A stretch of DNA of 64,000 bases from Escherichia sp. E1V33 (GTDB lineage: Bacteria > Pseudomonadota > Gammaproteobacteria > Enterobacterales > Enterobacteriaceae): assembly GCF_004211955.1 (NCBI RefSeq), contig NZ_RHJI01000005.1, positions 62,001 to 126,000 of the forward strand, read 5' to 3'. The notes beneath the pieces were generated by a model. That model did not search any database, had not been told where the DNA came from, and saw only the letters and a program-made list of their open reading frames with translations. Shown here in pieces: positions 45,912-58,185 of this stretch. Every line of letters begins with the position of its first letter. Position 1 is the stretch's first letter. The position numbers and the translations under genes were made by a program.

Positions 45912-46333
45912 CTAAAGTCTCCAAAAAATTATTATCGGCAATGTCGAAACTTGCCGTTATATCTGCCACCGGAACGGGGTAACAGAGTTTATGTATTACC
46001 AGGGCGACCGTATCCTGCCGGAAGTGCTGGTTATTCACAATCGATTTAACACATCATTTACATCAAATTTTGTTGCCCAGCGATACTATTTTTCATCAGG
46101 TTGCACTTCCTCACATTTTTCGCGGTTGCACCTTTCAAAAATGTTAACTGCCGCAGAGAAAAAGTCTGCATTACTTTTTTAATCCCCGTCATATCGAATT
46201 CTTTTATTAACATTTCATTCATTTTTAAGCTTGCTACGTAAGTCACATTTAACGTGGTTGCACAAAGTTGCAACATAATAGATATTTCACGATAACGTTA
46301 AGTTGCACTTTTCAGAACAACAGGAGTAATGGC
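45912..46333. promoter_or_regulatory. putP-putA control region with five PutA operators
   Basis: GTTGCA, the PutA operator core, occurs at 46100-46105, 46125-46130, 46257-46262, 46267-46272 and 46302-46307: two sites on the putP-proximal side and three near putA. This matches the five-operator layout described for E. coli put. PutA represses both genes when proline is scarce. Promoter elements were not assigned. Confidence 0.85.
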
Positions 46334-49300
46334 ATGGGAACCACCACCATGGGGGTTAAGCTGGACGACGCGACGCGTGAGCGTATTAAGTCTGCCGCGA
46401 CACGTATCGATCGCACACCGCACTGGTTAATTAAGCAGGCGATTTTTTCTTATCTTGAACAACTGGAAAACAGCGATACCTTGCCGGAGCTGCCTGCGCT
46501 GCTTTCTGGCGCGGCCAATGAGAGTGATGAATCGCCGACTCCGGCAGAGGAACCACACCAGCCATTCCTCGACTTTGCCGAGCAAATTTTGCCCCAGTCG
46601 GTTTCCCGCGCCGCGATCACCGCGGCCTATCGCCGCCCGGAAACCGAAGCGGTTTCTATGCTGCTGGAACAAGCCCGCCTGCCGCAGCCAGTTGCTGAAC
46701 AGGCACACAAACTGGCGTATCAACTGGCCGATAAACTGCGTAATCAAAAAAATGCCAGTGGCCGCGCAGGTATGGTCCAGGGGTTATTGCAGGAGTTTTC
46801 GCTGTCATCGCAGGAAGGCGTGGCGCTGATGTGTCTGGCAGAAGCGTTGTTGCGTATTCCCGACAAAGCCACCCGCGACGCGTTAATTCGCGACAAAATC
46901 AGCAACGGTAACTGGCAGTCACACATTGGTCGCAGCCCGTCCCTGTTTGTTAATGCCGCCACCTGGGGGTTGTTGTTTACTGGCAAACTGGTTTCCACCC
47001 ATAACGAAGCCAGCCTCTCCCGCTCGCTGAACCGCATTATCGGTAAAAGTGGTGAACCGCTGATCCGCAAAGGTGTGGATATGGCGATGCGCCTGATGGG
47101 CGAGCAGTTCGTCACGGGCGAAACCATCGCGGAAGCGTTAGCCAATGCCCGCAAGCTGGAAGAGAAAGGTTTCCGTTACTCTTACGATATGCTTGGCGAA
47201 GCTGCACTAACTGCCGCAGATGCACAAGCGTATATGGTTTCCTATCAGCAGGCGATTCACGCCATTGGTAAAGCGTCCAATGGTCGTGGCATCTATGAAG
47301 GTCCGGGCATTTCAATCAAGCTGTCGGCGCTGCATCCGCGTTACAGCCGCGCCCAGTATGACCGGGTAATGGAAGAGCTTTACCCACGTCTGAAATCACT
47401 CACCCTGCTGGCGCGTCAGTACGATATTGGTATCAACATTGACGCCGAAGAGGCCGATCGTCTGGAGATCTCCCTCGATCTGCTGGAAAAACTCTGTTTC
47501 GAGCCTGAACTGGCTGGCTGGAACGGCATCGGTTTTGTTATTCAGGCTTATCAAAAACGCTGCCCACTGGTGATTGATTACCTGATTGATCTCGCCACCC
47601 GCAGCCGTCGCCGTCTGATGATTCGCCTGGTGAAAGGCGCGTACTGGGATAGTGAAATCAAGCGTGCGCAGATGGACGGCCTTGAAGGTTATCCGGTTTA
47701 TACCCGCAAGGTGTATACCGACGTTTCTTATCTCGCCTGTGCGAAAAAGCTGCTGGCGGTGCCGAATCTAATCTACCCGCAGTTCGCGACGCACAACGCC
47801 CATACGCTGGCGGCAATTTATCAACTGGCGGGTCAAAACTACTACCCGGGTCAGTACGAGTTCCAGTGCCTGCATGGTATGGGCGAGCCACTGTATGAGC
47901 AGGTCACCGGGAAAGTTGCCGACGGCAAACTGAACCGTCCGTGTCGTATTTATGCCCCGGTTGGCACACATGAAACGCTGCTGGCGTATCTGGTGCGCCG
48001 CCTGCTGGAAAACGGTGCTAACACCTCGTTTGTTAACCGTATTGCCGATACCTCTTTGCCACTGGATGAACTGGTCGCCGATCCGGTCACTGCTGTAGAA
48101 AAACTGGCACAACAGGAAGGGCAAACTGGATTACCGCATCCGAAAATTCCCCTGCCGCGCGATCTTTACGGTCACGGGCGCGACAACTCGGCAGGGCTGG
48201 ATCTCGCTAACGAACACCGTCTGGCATCCCTCTCTTCTGCCCTGCTCAATAGTGCACTGCAAAAATGGCAGGCCTTGCCAATGCTGGAACAACCGGTAGC
48301 GGCAGGTGAGATGTCGCCCGTTATTAACCCTGCGGAACCGAAAGATATTGTGGGCTATGTGCGTGACGCCACGCCGCGTGAGGTAGAACAGGCGCTGGAA
48401 AGTGCGGTTAATAACGCGCCAATCTGGTTTGCCACGCCTCCGGCTGAACGCGCGGCGATTTTGCATCGCGCTGCCGTGCTGATGGAAAGCCAGATGCAGC
48501 AACTGATTGGTATTCTGGTGCGTGAAGCCGGAAAAACCTTCAGTAACGCCATTGCCGAAGTGCGCGAAGCGGTCGATTTTCTCCACTACTACGCCGGACA
48601 GGTGCGGGATGATTTCGCTAACGAAACCCACCGTCCATTAGGGCCAGTGGTGTGTATCAGTCCGTGGAACTTCCCGCTGGCGATTTTCACCGGGCAGATC
48701 GCTGCCGCACTGGCGGCAGGTAACAGCGTACTGGCAAAACCGGCAGAACAAACGCCACTCATTGCCGCGCAAGGGATCGCCATTTTGCTGGAAGCGGGTG
48801 TACCGCCAGGCGTGGTGCAGTTGCTGCCAGGTCAGGGGGAAACCGTGGGCGCGCAACTGACGGGTGATGATCGCGTACGCGGGGTGATGTTTACCGGTTC
48901 AACCGAAGTCGCTACGTTACTGCAACGCAATATCGCCAGCCGCCTGGACGCTCAGGGTCGCCCTATTCCGCTCATCGCTGAAACCGGCGGCATGAACGCG
49001 ATGATTGTCGATTCTTCAGCACTGACCGAACAAGTCGTAATAGATGTGCTGGCCTCGGCGTTCGACAGTGCAGGCCAGCGTTGTTCGGCGCTGCGCGTGC
49101 TGTGCCTGCAAGATGAGATTGCCGACCACACGTTAAAAATGCTGCGCGGCGCAATGGCCGAATGCCGGATGGGTAATCCGGGTCGCCTGACCACCGATAT
49201 CGGTCCGGTGATTGATAGCGAAGCCAAAGCCAATATCGAGCGTCATATTCAGACCATGCGTAGCAAAGGCCGTCCGGTGTTCCAGGCGGTGCGGGAAAAC

Positions 49301-50296
49301 AGCGAAGATGCCCGTGAATGGCAAAGCGGCACCTTTGTCGCCCCGACGCTGATCGAACTGGATGACTTTGCCGAATTGCAAAAAGAGGTCTTTGGTCCGG
49401 TGCTGCATGTGGTGCGTTATAACCGTAATCAGCTGCCGGAGCTGATCGAGCAGATTAACGCTTCCGGTTATGGTCTGACGCTTGGCGTCCATACACGTAT
49501 TGATGAAACCATCGCCCAGGTCACTGGCTCAGCCCATGTCGGTAACCTGTACGTTAACCGTAATATGGTGGGCGCAGTGGTGGGTGTGCAGCCGTTTGGC
49601 GGCGAAGGGTTGTCCGGTACCGGGCCGAAAGCAGGCGGTCCGCTCTATCTCTACCGTCTGCTGGCGAATCGCCCGGAAAGCGCGCTGGCGGTGACGCTCG
49701 CGCGTCAGGATGCAGAGTATCCGGTCGATGCGCAGTTGAAAGCCGCATTGACTCAGCCGCTAAATGCACTGCGGGAATGGGCGGCAAATCGTCCAGAATT
49801 GCAGGCGTTATGTACGCAATATGGCGAGCTGGCGCAGGCAGGAACACAACGATTGCTGCCAGGGCCGACGGGTGAACGCAATACCTGGACGCTGCTGCCG
49901 CGTGAGCGCGTGTTGTGTATTGCCGATGATGAACAGGATGCGCTGACTCAGCTTGCCGCCGTGCTGGCGGTGGGCAGCCAGGTGCTGTGGCCGGATGACG
50001 CGCTGCATCGTCAGTTAGTGAAGGCATTGCCATCGACTGTCAGCGAGCGTATTCAACTGGCGAAAGCGGAAAATATTACCGCTCAACCGTTTGATGCGGT
50101 GATCTTCCACGGTGATTCGGATCAGCTTCGCGCATTGTGTGAAGCCGTTGCTGCGCGGGATGGCGCAATTGTTTCGGTGCAGGGTTTTGCCCGTGGCGAA
50201 AGCAATATCCTTCTGGAACGGCTGTATATCGAGCGTTCGCTGAGTGTGAATACCGCTGCCGCTGGCGGTAACGCCAGCTTAATGACGATCGGTTAA
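46334..50296 (+). CDS. putA: PutA, trifunctional proline catabolic flavoenzyme and repressor
   Basis: PutA (1320 residues) oxidises proline to glutamate and represses the put genes. In order: an N-terminal ribbon-helix-helix DNA-binding domain (residues 1-47, MGVKLDDATRERIKSAATRI), a proline dehydrogenase FAD barrel (about 260-610), and an aldehyde dehydrogenase domain (about 650-1130) with Glu in AETGGMNAM and catalytic Cys in SAGQRCSALRV near residue 917. A C-terminal domain follows. The start at 46334 follows CAGGAG; the frame is open 22 codons upstream in the operator region. Confidence 0.97.
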   Translation: MGTTTMGVKLDDATRERIKSAATRIDRTPHWLIKQAIFSYLEQLENSDTLPELPALLSGAANESDESPTPAEEPHQPFLDFAEQILPQSVSRAAITAAYRRPETEAVSMLLEQARLPQPVAEQAHKLAYQLADKLRNQKNASGRAGMVQGLLQEFSLSSQEGVALMCLAEALLRIPDKATRDALIRDKISNGNWQSHIGRSPSLFVNAATWGLLFTGKLVSTHNEASLSRSLNRIIGKSGEPLIRKGVDMAMRLMGEQFVTGETIAEALANARKLEEKGFRYSYDMLGEAALTAADAQAYMVSYQQAIHAIGKASNGRGIYEGPGISIKLSALHPRYSRAQYDRVMEELYPRLKSLTLLARQYDIGINIDAEEADRLEISLDLLEKLCFEPELAGWNGIGFVIQAYQKRCPLVIDYLIDLATRSRRRLMIRLVKGAYWDSEIKRAQMDGLEGYPVYTRKVYTDVSYLACAKKLLAVPNLIYPQFATHNAHTLAAIYQLAGQNYYPGQYEFQCLHGMGEPLYEQVTGKVADGKLNRPCRIYAPVGTHETLLAYLVRRLLENGANTSFVNRIADTSLPLDELVADPVTAVEKLAQQEGQTGLPHPKIPLPRDLYGHGRDNSAGLDLANEHRLASLSSALLNSALQKWQALPMLEQPVAAGEMSPVINPAEPKDIVGYVRDATPREVEQALESAVNNAPIWFATPPAERAAILHRAAVLMESQMQQLIGILVREAGKTFSNAIAEVREAVDFLHYYAGQVRDDFANETHRPLGPVVCISPWNFPLAIFTGQIAAALAAGNSVLAKPAEQTPLIAAQGIAILLEAGVPPGVVQLLPGQGETVGAQLTGDDRVRGVMFTGSTEVATLLQRNIASRLDAQGRPIPLIAETGGMNAMIVDSSALTEQVVIDVLASAFDSAGQRCSALRVLCLQDEIADHTLKMLRGAMAECRMGNPGRLTTDIGPVIDSEAKANIERHIQTMRSKGRPVFQAVRENSEDAREWQSGTFVAPTLIELDDFAELQKEVFGPVLHVVRYNRNQLPELIEQINASGYGLTLGVHTRIDETIAQVTGSAHVGNLYVNRNMVGAVVGVQPFGGEGLSGTGPKAGGPLYLYRLLANRPESALAVTLARQDAEYPVDAQLKAALTQPLNALREWAANRPELQALCTQYGELAQAGTQRLLPGPTGERNTWTLLPRERVLCIADDEQDALTQLAAVLAVGSQVLWPDDALHRQLVKALPSTVSERIQLAKAENITAQPFDAVIFHGDSDQLRALCEAVAARDGAIVSVQGFARGESNILLERLYIERSLSVNTAAAGGNASLMTIG

Positions 50297-50303
50297 ACAG
50301 GTA

Positions 50304-50331
50304 GCCGGAGGATGTTACACCTTCCTCCGGC
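50304..50331. terminator. Hairpin between convergent putA and rutR
   Basis: GCCGGAGGA (50304-50312) and TCCTCCGGC (50323-50331) form a 9-bp stem with a 10-base loop, between the putA stop (50296) and the rutR stop (50336). The T content is weak. Confidence 0.6.
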
Positions 50332-50335
50332 ATCA

Positions 50336-50974
50336 TTAGCGTGGTCGAATCCCCTCAATAATAATCCGCTGCACGTTTTCAACCGTTTGATTGAAAAATA
50401 CCTCATCGCGCAACGTTGCGCCTGTCACCGCCTCCACCTGAGGGGCGAAATCGGCGTAATGTTGAGTGGAAGCCCAAATCATAAAAATCAAATGCTGCGG
50501 ATCAATCGGCGCGAGTTTGCCGCTTTTGACCCAACCGGCAATCAGCGCCGATTTCTCATCAATTAATGCCTTCAAATCGCCCGTCAGTTCATCCATTAAC
50601 AGCGGCGCGCCTGCCAGCATCTCCATACAGAACAGGCGCGAAGCCTGCGGATAATCGCGTGAGACTTCCAGCTTCAGACGGATGTACTCTTTGATCGCCG
50701 CCAGCGGGGCGAAATCTTCACGAAACGCTTTTAACGGTGCCAGCCAGATATCGAGAATCTGCCGCAGCACGGCAATATACAGCGCCTCTTTTGACGGAAA
50801 GTAATACAGCAGATTGGTTTTTGAAACACCCGCCAACTCTGCGATCTGCTCCAGCCGTGTGCCGTGAAAACCGAATTGTGAAAAAGTGTCCAGTGCTGCG
50901 CTAAGAATCGCTTTTTTCTTCGCGCTTACTGCGCGCGAACGTTTACCCGTTGTTTTCACTGCGCCTTGCGTCAT
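50336..50974 (-). CDS. rutR: RutR, TetR-family regulator of pyrimidine metabolism
   Basis: RutR (212 residues) represses rutABCDEFG and affects carAB and other genes; uracil or thymine releases it from DNA. The N-terminal TetR helix-turn-helix spans about residues 19-62 (LEQIAELAGVSKTNLLYYFP). The C-terminal ligand domain includes IWASTQHYADF. The start at 50974 gives the K-12 length; an ATG 9 codons upstream is in frame. It is divergent from rutA. Confidence 0.96.
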   Translation of the reverse strand: MTQGAVKTTGKRSRAVSAKKKAILSAALDTFSQFGFHGTRLEQIAELAGVSKTNLLYYFPSKEALYIAVLRQILDIWLAPLKAFREDFAPLAAIKEYIRLKLEVSRDYPQASRLFCMEMLAGAPLLMDELTGDLKALIDEKSALIAGWVKSGKLAPIDPQHLIFMIWASTQHYADFAPQVEAVTGATLRDEVFFNQTVENVQRIIIEGIRPR

Positions 50975-51036
50975 GCGCTCTCCCCTCTTGTAGATTGGCA
51001 ACAGGATAGCAAAACCCCCGCCCGGCCTCGACCTTC

Positions 51037-51074
51037 TGCACTCTCATCGCGCACAGATGCATGTTTTATGTGCA
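51037..51074 (+). promoter_or_regulatory. Two NtrC enhancer sites of the rut operon
   Basis: TGCACTCTCATCGCGCA (51037-51053) and TGCATGTTTTATGTGCA (51058-51074) each fit the 17-bp NtrC palindrome (TGCAC...GTGCA). They are 21 bases apart, two helical turns, and so on one face. They are about 95 bases upstream of the sigma-54 promoter. The rut operon is known to be NtrC-activated. Confidence 0.75.
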
Positions 51075-51080
51075 ACTGTT

Positions 51081-51096
51081 TTGACCGTTTAGTCCA
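51081..51096 (+). promoter_or_regulatory. RutR operator
   Basis: TTGACCGTTTAGTCCA resembles the RutR consensus TTGACCA-NN-TGGTCAA, with the left half nearly complete and three mismatches overall. It lies between the NtrC sites and the sigma-54 promoter, where it could block activation when uracil is absent. Confidence 0.65.
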
Positions 51097-51160
51097 CTTT
51101 TTACCAGACATTTTAGATAACGCGATGTTAACACATTAATAACACTCCCTTTTTAAAAAC

Positions 51161-51176
51161 TGGCATCCGCTTTGCA
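51161..51176 (+). promoter_or_regulatory. Sigma-54 promoter of rutABCDEFG
   Basis: TGGCATCCGCTTTGCA contains the invariant GG (-24) and GC (-12) 10 bases apart, matching TGGCAC-N5-TTGCA closely. It lies about 86 bases upstream of the chosen rutA start and fits nitrogen-limitation control. Confidence 0.85.
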
Positions 51177-51261
51177 AACAAGCCAATACGCGGCTGAAAA
51201 GGATATGCAGGATGCAGCGCCCCGTCTGACTTTCACTTTACGAGACGAAGAGAGGTTAATG

Positions 51262-53045
<1,784 letters not shown>

Positions 53046-53056
53046 GGAGTTTAACG

Positions 53057-53443
53057 ATGCCAAAATCCGTAATTATTCCCGCTGGCAGCAGCGCACCGCT
53101 GGCCCCCTTCGTTCCCGGCACGCTGGCTGATGGCGTGGTGTATGTCTCCGGTACGCTGGCTTTTGATCAACATAATAACGTGCTGTTTGCCGATGACCCA
53201 AAGGCGCAAACCCGCCACGTTCTGGAAACTATCCGCAAGGTGATCGAGACGGCGGGTGGCACGATGGCGGATGTGACCTTCAACAGCATCTTTATTACCG
53301 ACTGGAAAAATTACGCCGCGATTAACGAAATCTATGCCGAGTTTTTCCCGGGTGACAAACCGGCGCGATTCTGCATTCAGTGCGGACTGGTAAAACCTGA
53401 CGCGCTGGTGGAAATCGCCACGATTGCGCATATCGCCAAGTGA
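53057..53443 (+). CDS. rutC: RutC, RidA-family 3-aminoacrylate deaminase
   Basis: RutC (128 residues) belongs to the YjgF/YER057c/UK114 (RidA) family and speeds aminoacrylate deamination to malonic semialdehyde. The family pattern [16 protein letters not shown] is near residues 31-46. The C-terminal region [21 protein letters not shown] carries a Cys at the ligand site, where RidA proper has the Arg-containing segment. It lies 11 bases after rutB. Confidence 0.95.
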
Positions 53444-53450
53444 GGCCGCG

Positions 53451-54251
53451 ATGAAACTTTCACTCTCACCTCTCCCTTATGCTGATGCGCCCGTAGTGGT
53501 GTTGATTTCGGGTCTTGGCGGTAGCGGCAGTTACTGGTTGCCGCAACTGGCAGTGCTGGAGCAGGAGTATCAGGTAGTCTGTTACGACCAGCGCGGCACC
53601 GGCAATAATCCCGACACGCTGGCAGAAGATTACAGTATCACCCAGATGGCAGCGGAACTGCATCAGGCGCTGGTAGCCGCAGGGATTGAGCATTACGCAG
53701 TGGTCGGCCATGCGCTCGGTGCGCTGGTGGGAATGCAGCTGGCGCTGGATTATCCCGCATCGGTCAGAGCACTGGTCAGCGTTAACGGCTGGCTACGAAT
53801 AAACGCCCATACGCGCCGCTGTTTTCAGGTTCGCGAACGATTACTGTATAGCGGCGGCGCGCAGGCATGGGTGGAAGCGCAGCCGTTGTTCCTCTATCCC
53901 TCCGACTGGATGGCGGCCCGCGCACCTCGCCTGGAAGCAGAAGACGCGCTGGCACTGGCGCATTTTCAGGGCAAAAATAATTTACTGCGTCGACTTAACG
54001 CCCTCAAACGCGCTGACTTTAGTCACCATGCGGATCGCATCCGCTGCCCGGTGCAAATCATCTGCGCCAGTGATGATCTGCTGGTGCCATCAGCATGTTC
54101 CAGTGAACTTCATGCCGCCCTGCCCGATAGCCAGAAAATGGTGATGCGCTATGGCGGACACGCCTGCAACGTGACCGATCCCGAAACGTTTAATGCTCTG
54201 TTACTCAACGGGCTTGCCAGCCTGTTACATCACCGTGAAGCCGCCCTGTAA
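53451..54251 (+). CDS. rutD: RutD, alpha/beta-hydrolase-fold protein of uracil degradation
   Basis: RutD (266 residues) is an alpha/beta-hydrolase-fold protein assigned to aminoacrylate or carbamate breakdown. The nucleophile elbow reads [11 protein letters not shown], so Ala stands where Ser is normal (GXSXG). Classical serine hydrolysis is therefore not expected, as in other RutD proteins. Asp (SDDLLVP) and His (GGHACN) remain. The start at 53451 is 7 bases after rutC. Confidence 0.94.
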   Translation: MKLSLSPLPYADAPVVVLISGLGGSGSYWLPQLAVLEQEYQVVCYDQRGTGNNPDTLAEDYSITQMAAELHQALVAAGIEHYAVVGHALGALVGMQLALDYPASVRALVSVNGWLRINAHTRRCFQVRERLLYSGGAQAWVEAQPLFLYPSDWMAARAPRLEAEDALALAHFQGKNNLLRRLNALKRADFSHHADRIRCPVQIICASDDLLVPSACSSELHAALPDSQKMVMRYGGHACNVTDPETFNALLLNGLASLLHHREAAL

Positions 54252-54260
54252 GGAATTGCT

Positions 54261-54851
54261 ATGAACGAAGCCGTTAGCCCAGGTGCGCTTAGCACCCTGT
54301 TCACCGATGCCCGCACTCACAACGGCTGGCGGGAGACACCCGTCAGCGATGAGACGTTACGGGAGCTTTATGCCCTGATGAAATGGGGGCCGACATCAGC
54401 TAACTGTTCTCCGGCACGTATCGTGTTTATCCGCACTGCAGAAGGAAAAGAACGTCTGCGCCGGGCGCTTTCCAGCGGCAATCTGCAAAAAACCCTGACC
54501 GCGCCCGTCACCGCTATCGTCGCATGGGACAGTGAATTTTATGAACGATTACCGCAACTGTTTCCTCACGGCGATGCCCGCATTTGGTTTACCTCCAGCC
54601 CACAACTTGCCGAAGAAACAGCGTTTCGCAACAGTTCCATGCAGGCGGCTTATCTGATCATCGCCTGCCGTGCGCTGGGACTGGATACCGGCCCGATGTC
54701 GGGTTTTGATCGTCAACACGTAGACGACGCTTTTTTTGCAGGCAGCACGCTGAAGAGCAATCTGCTGATTAATATCGGCTATGGCGATAGCAGCAAACTT
54801 TTTGCGCGCCTGCCACGTCTGTCCTTTGAAGAAGCCTGCGGGCTGTTGTAA
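54261..54851 (+). CDS. rutE: RutE, nitroreductase-family malonic semialdehyde reductase
   Basis: RutE (196 residues) is a nitroreductase-fold flavoprotein that reduces toxic malonic semialdehyde to 3-hydroxypropionate with NADPH; YdfG can replace it. FMN-binding motifs are visible: [18 protein letters not shown] near residues 40-57 and [12 protein letters not shown] near residue 140. It lies 9 bases after rutD and 10 before rutF. Confidence 0.95.
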   Translation: MNEAVSPGALSTLFTDARTHNGWRETPVSDETLRELYALMKWGPTSANCSPARIVFIRTAEGKERLRRALSSGNLQKTLTAPVTAIVAWDSEFYERLPQLFPHGDARIWFTSSPQLAEETAFRNSSMQAAYLIIACRALGLDTGPMSGFDRQHVDDAFFAGSTLKSNLLINIGYGDSSKLFARLPRLSFEEACGLL

Positions 54852-54861
54852 GGAGCAAACT

Positions 54862-55356
54862 ATGAACATAGTTGATCAACAAACCTTTCGCGATGCGATG
54901 TCCTGTATGGGCGCGGCGGTCAATATCATCACCACGGACGGTCCAGCCGGGCGCGCCGGGTTCACCGCCAGCGCGGTCTGCAGCGTGACCGATACGCCGC
55001 CCACATTACTGGTGTGCCTGAATCGTGGGGCGTCCGTCTGGCCGGTATTCAATGAAAATCGAACGCTGTGTGTAAATACACTTAGCGCCGGGCAGGAGCC
55101 GCTTTCAAACCTTTTTGGCGGCAAAACGCCCATGGAACACCGCTTTGCCGCCGCCCGCTGGCAGACTGGTGTGACCGGATGCCCGCAACTGGAAGAGGCG
55201 CTGGTTTCGTTTGACTGCCGTATCAGCCAGGTGGTGAGCGTCGGCACCCACGACATTTTGTTTTGCGCCATCGAAGCGATTCATCGTCACGCCACACCCT
55301 ACGGGCTGGTGTGGTTCGATCGCAGTTATCACGCGCTGATGCGCCCTGCTTGTTAA
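54862..55356 (+). CDS. rutF: RutF, NADH:FMN reductase
   Basis: RutF (164 residues) supplies reduced FMN to RutA. It has the flavin-reductase-like split-barrel fold: [20 protein letters not shown] near residues 19-38, [16 protein letters not shown], and [10 protein letters not shown] near the end. The ATG at 54862 follows AAGGAG; the frame opens 27 codons upstream inside rutE. Confidence 0.95.
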
Positions 55357-55376
55357 CCTCCTTAAGGAGACAGCTG

Positions 55377-56705
55377 ATGGCAATGTTCGGTCTTCCTCAC
55401 TGGCAGTTAAAATCGACCTCTACAGAGAGCGGCGTGGTCGCGCCGGATGAACGATTGCCGTTTGCTCAGACGGCAATAATGGGCGTTCAACACGCGGTGG
55501 CGATGTTTGGCGCGACGGTGTTAATGCCGATTCTGATGGGGCTGGATCCCAATCTTTCCATTTTAATGTCGGGGATCGGCACGTTACTGTTTTTCTTTAT
55601 TACCGGAGGACGCGTTCCCAGTTATCTCGGTTCCAGCGCGGCTTTTGTTGGTGTGGTGATTGCTGCAACGGGCTTTAACGGCCAGGGGATTAACCCGAAT
55701 ATCAGCATCGCGCTGGGCGGGATTATCGCCTGTGGGCTGGTTTATACCGTCATTGGCCTGGTGGTGGTGAAAATCGGCACGCGCTGGATTGAACGGCTAA
55801 TGCCGCCGGTGGTGACGGGTGCGGTGGTGATGGCGATTGGCCTGAACTTAGCGCCTATCGCGGTAAAAAGTGTATCGGCTTCAGGCTTTGATAGCTGGAT
55901 GGCGGTAATGACGGTGCTGTGTATTGGGCTGGTGGCGGTGTTTACCCGTGGCATGATCCAGCGGTTATTGATTCTTGTAGGATTAATTGTCGCCTGTCTG
56001 CTGTATGGCGTGATGACCAACGTTTTAGGGCTGGGAAAAGCCGTCGATTTTACTCTCGTCAGCCATGCTGCCTGGTTCGGTTTGCCACATTTTTCCACTC
56101 CTGCTTTTAATGGTCAGGCAATGATGCTGATTGCGCCCGTGGCGGTGATTCTGGTGGCGGAAAACTTAGGTCATCTCAAGGCGGTCGCCGGGATGACCGG
56201 ACGCAATATGGATCCGTATATGGGACGGGCATTCGTCGGTGATGGGCTGGCGACGATGCTTTCTGGTTCTGTCGGTGGCAGCGGCGTAACCACCTACGCC
56301 GAGAATATCGGTGTAATGGCCGTGACAAAAGTCTACTCGACGCTGGTGTTTGTCGCTGCTGCCGTCATCGCCATGCTATTGGGCTTTTCACCGAAATTTG
56401 GCGCGCTGATTCATACCATTCCGGCCGCGGTGATTGGCGGTGCATCAATTGTTGTGTTCGGGCTGATTGCCGTCGCAGGCGCGCGGATCTGGGTACAAAA
56501 CCGTGTGGATTTAAACCAGAACGGTAATTTGATAATGGTCGCGGTAACGTTAGTGCTGGGCGCGGGTGATTTTGCTCTCACGCTGGGCGGTTTTACGTTG
56601 GGAGGGATCGGTACAGCAACCTTTGGCGCGATTTTACTCAATGCGTTATTAAGCAGAAGGTTGGTTGACGTTCCACCGCCAGAAGTTGTTCATCAGGAGC
56701 CATAA
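55377..56705 (+). CDS. rutG: RutG, uracil/thymine permease
   Basis: RutG (442 residues) is a nucleobase:cation symporter-2 family permease with 14 predicted helices, which imports uracil. NCS2 motifs are seen: FGATVLMPILMGLDP near residues 43-57, and VAENLGHLKAVAGMTGRNMD with the key Glu. The start at 55377 follows AAGGAGA; a 38-codon upstream extension lies in rutF. It is the last gene of the operon. Confidence 0.96.
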   Translation: MAMFGLPHWQLKSTSTESGVVAPDERLPFAQTAIMGVQHAVAMFGATVLMPILMGLDPNLSILMSGIGTLLFFFITGGRVPSYLGSSAAFVGVVIAATGFNGQGINPNISIALGGIIACGLVYTVIGLVVVKIGTRWIERLMPPVVTGAVVMAIGLNLAPIAVKSVSASGFDSWMAVMTVLCIGLVAVFTRGMIQRLLILVGLIVACLLYGVMTNVLGLGKAVDFTLVSHAAWFGLPHFSTPAFNGQAMMLIAPVAVILVAENLGHLKAVAGMTGRNMDPYMGRAFVGDGLATMLSGSVGGSGVTTYAENIGVMAVTKVYSTLVFVAAAVIAMLLGFSPKFGALIHTIPAAVIGGASIVVFGLIAVAGARIWVQNRVDLNQNGNLIMVAVTLVLGAGDFALTLGGFTLGGIGTATFGAILLNALLSRRLVDVPPPEVVHQEP

Positions 56706-56712
56706 ACAGAAA

Positions 56713-56745
56713 ACCGCCGGGATTACCGGCGGTGATGACTTTTTG
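56713..56745 (+). terminator. Terminator of rutABCDEFG
   Basis: ACCGCCGG (56713-56720) and CCGGCGGT (56726-56733) form an 8-bp stem with loop GATTA, with TTTTT 7 bases later. It is 8 bases after the rutG stop, between convergent rutG and ymdF. Confidence 0.7.
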
Positions 56746-56787
56746 ACGAGCTTAAGAAAAAAATGCATTCGTCATTGATTAGCCCGG

Positions 56788-56961
56788 CTAGTTGTCGCTT
56801 TTGCCGTGACTGCTCTTGCCACCTTTTTTACCTGCTTCAGATGCGCGCTGCGGATCATTCTTGAAATTACCCCCGCTGTGCTGTCCACCTTTTTTACCTG
56901 CTTCTGATGCTCTTTCGCGGTCTTCTGCAAAATTGCCGGAACCGCCTCGATGGTTTGCCAT
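56788..56961 (-). CDS. ymdF: YmdF, KGG-repeat stress-associated small protein
   Basis: YmdF (57 residues) is a small hydrophilic Gly/Lys-rich protein of the YmdF/GsiB-like KGG family. Two repeats of RASEAGKKGG type are visible. Homologues are general stress proteins under RpoS. The start at 56961 (MANHRGGSGNF) follows GGAGGT; the frame opens 10 codons upstream. The function is unknown. A CTATACC sequence lies 15 bases upstream of the SD region, a possible -10 element. Confidence 0.9.
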   Translation of the reverse strand: MANHRGGSGNFAEDRERASEAGKKGGQHSGGNFKNDPQRASEAGKKGGKSSHGKSDN

Positions 56962-57315
56962 TACTGACCTCCGTCTGGGTATAGACATCATATTGCATAG
57001 AATTAACGCGGCGTATGGCGGCTGCCATATTTTCGCTACGTGGGTCTAAGCTTAGTGAACTGACGCGGGTGGACCCGCGTTTGGTAATATCCTGCAACAG
57101 GTTCTGAGCGAGAATAGATATCATTTCCAATAATTATCCATAAGCCTCTCTTATGATTAAAAAAACGCTATGGGATAAAAATGTATCATTTTGCGACAAA
57201 TTTACGCGCTTGTGAAAATTGTTATAAATCAAATAAGTGGTTGTGAAATTTGCACTCTGAAAAGGACGTCTTATCTTTAAAAGAGTGGTAGCGAATCGCT
57301 ACGGAATAGAGATAA

Positions 57316-57930
<615 letters not shown>

Positions 57931-57950
57931 TCTTCAACAGGAGGATACGC

Positions 57951-58178
57951 ATGCCAACTCAAGAAGCGAAGGCTCATCACGTGGGTGAATGGGCATCTCT
58001 GCGCAATACGTCGCCGGAAATAGCCGAGGCCATTTTTGAAGTCGCCGGGTATGACGAAAAAATGGCGGAAAAAATTTGGGAAGAAGGTAGCGATGAAGTG
58101 TTAGTCAAAGCCTTTGCTAAAACCGATAAAGATTCGCTTTTTTGGGGCGAACAGACCATCGAACGTAAAAACGTTTAA
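57951..58178 (+). CDS. yccJ: YccJ, small stationary-phase protein
   Basis: YccJ (75 residues) is a conserved small cytosolic protein of unknown function, co-transcribed with wrbA. It is helical, with the pattern [20 protein letters not shown], and has no motifs that imply catalysis. It has an AGGAGG SD. A strong terminator follows. Confidence 0.92.
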
Positions 58179-58185
58179 TCCTGAA

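Noticed and set aside
48131..48631. Minus-strand open frame of 166 codons inside putA
   Set aside because: It is a complement of a GC-rich coding region, without SD or recognisable product.
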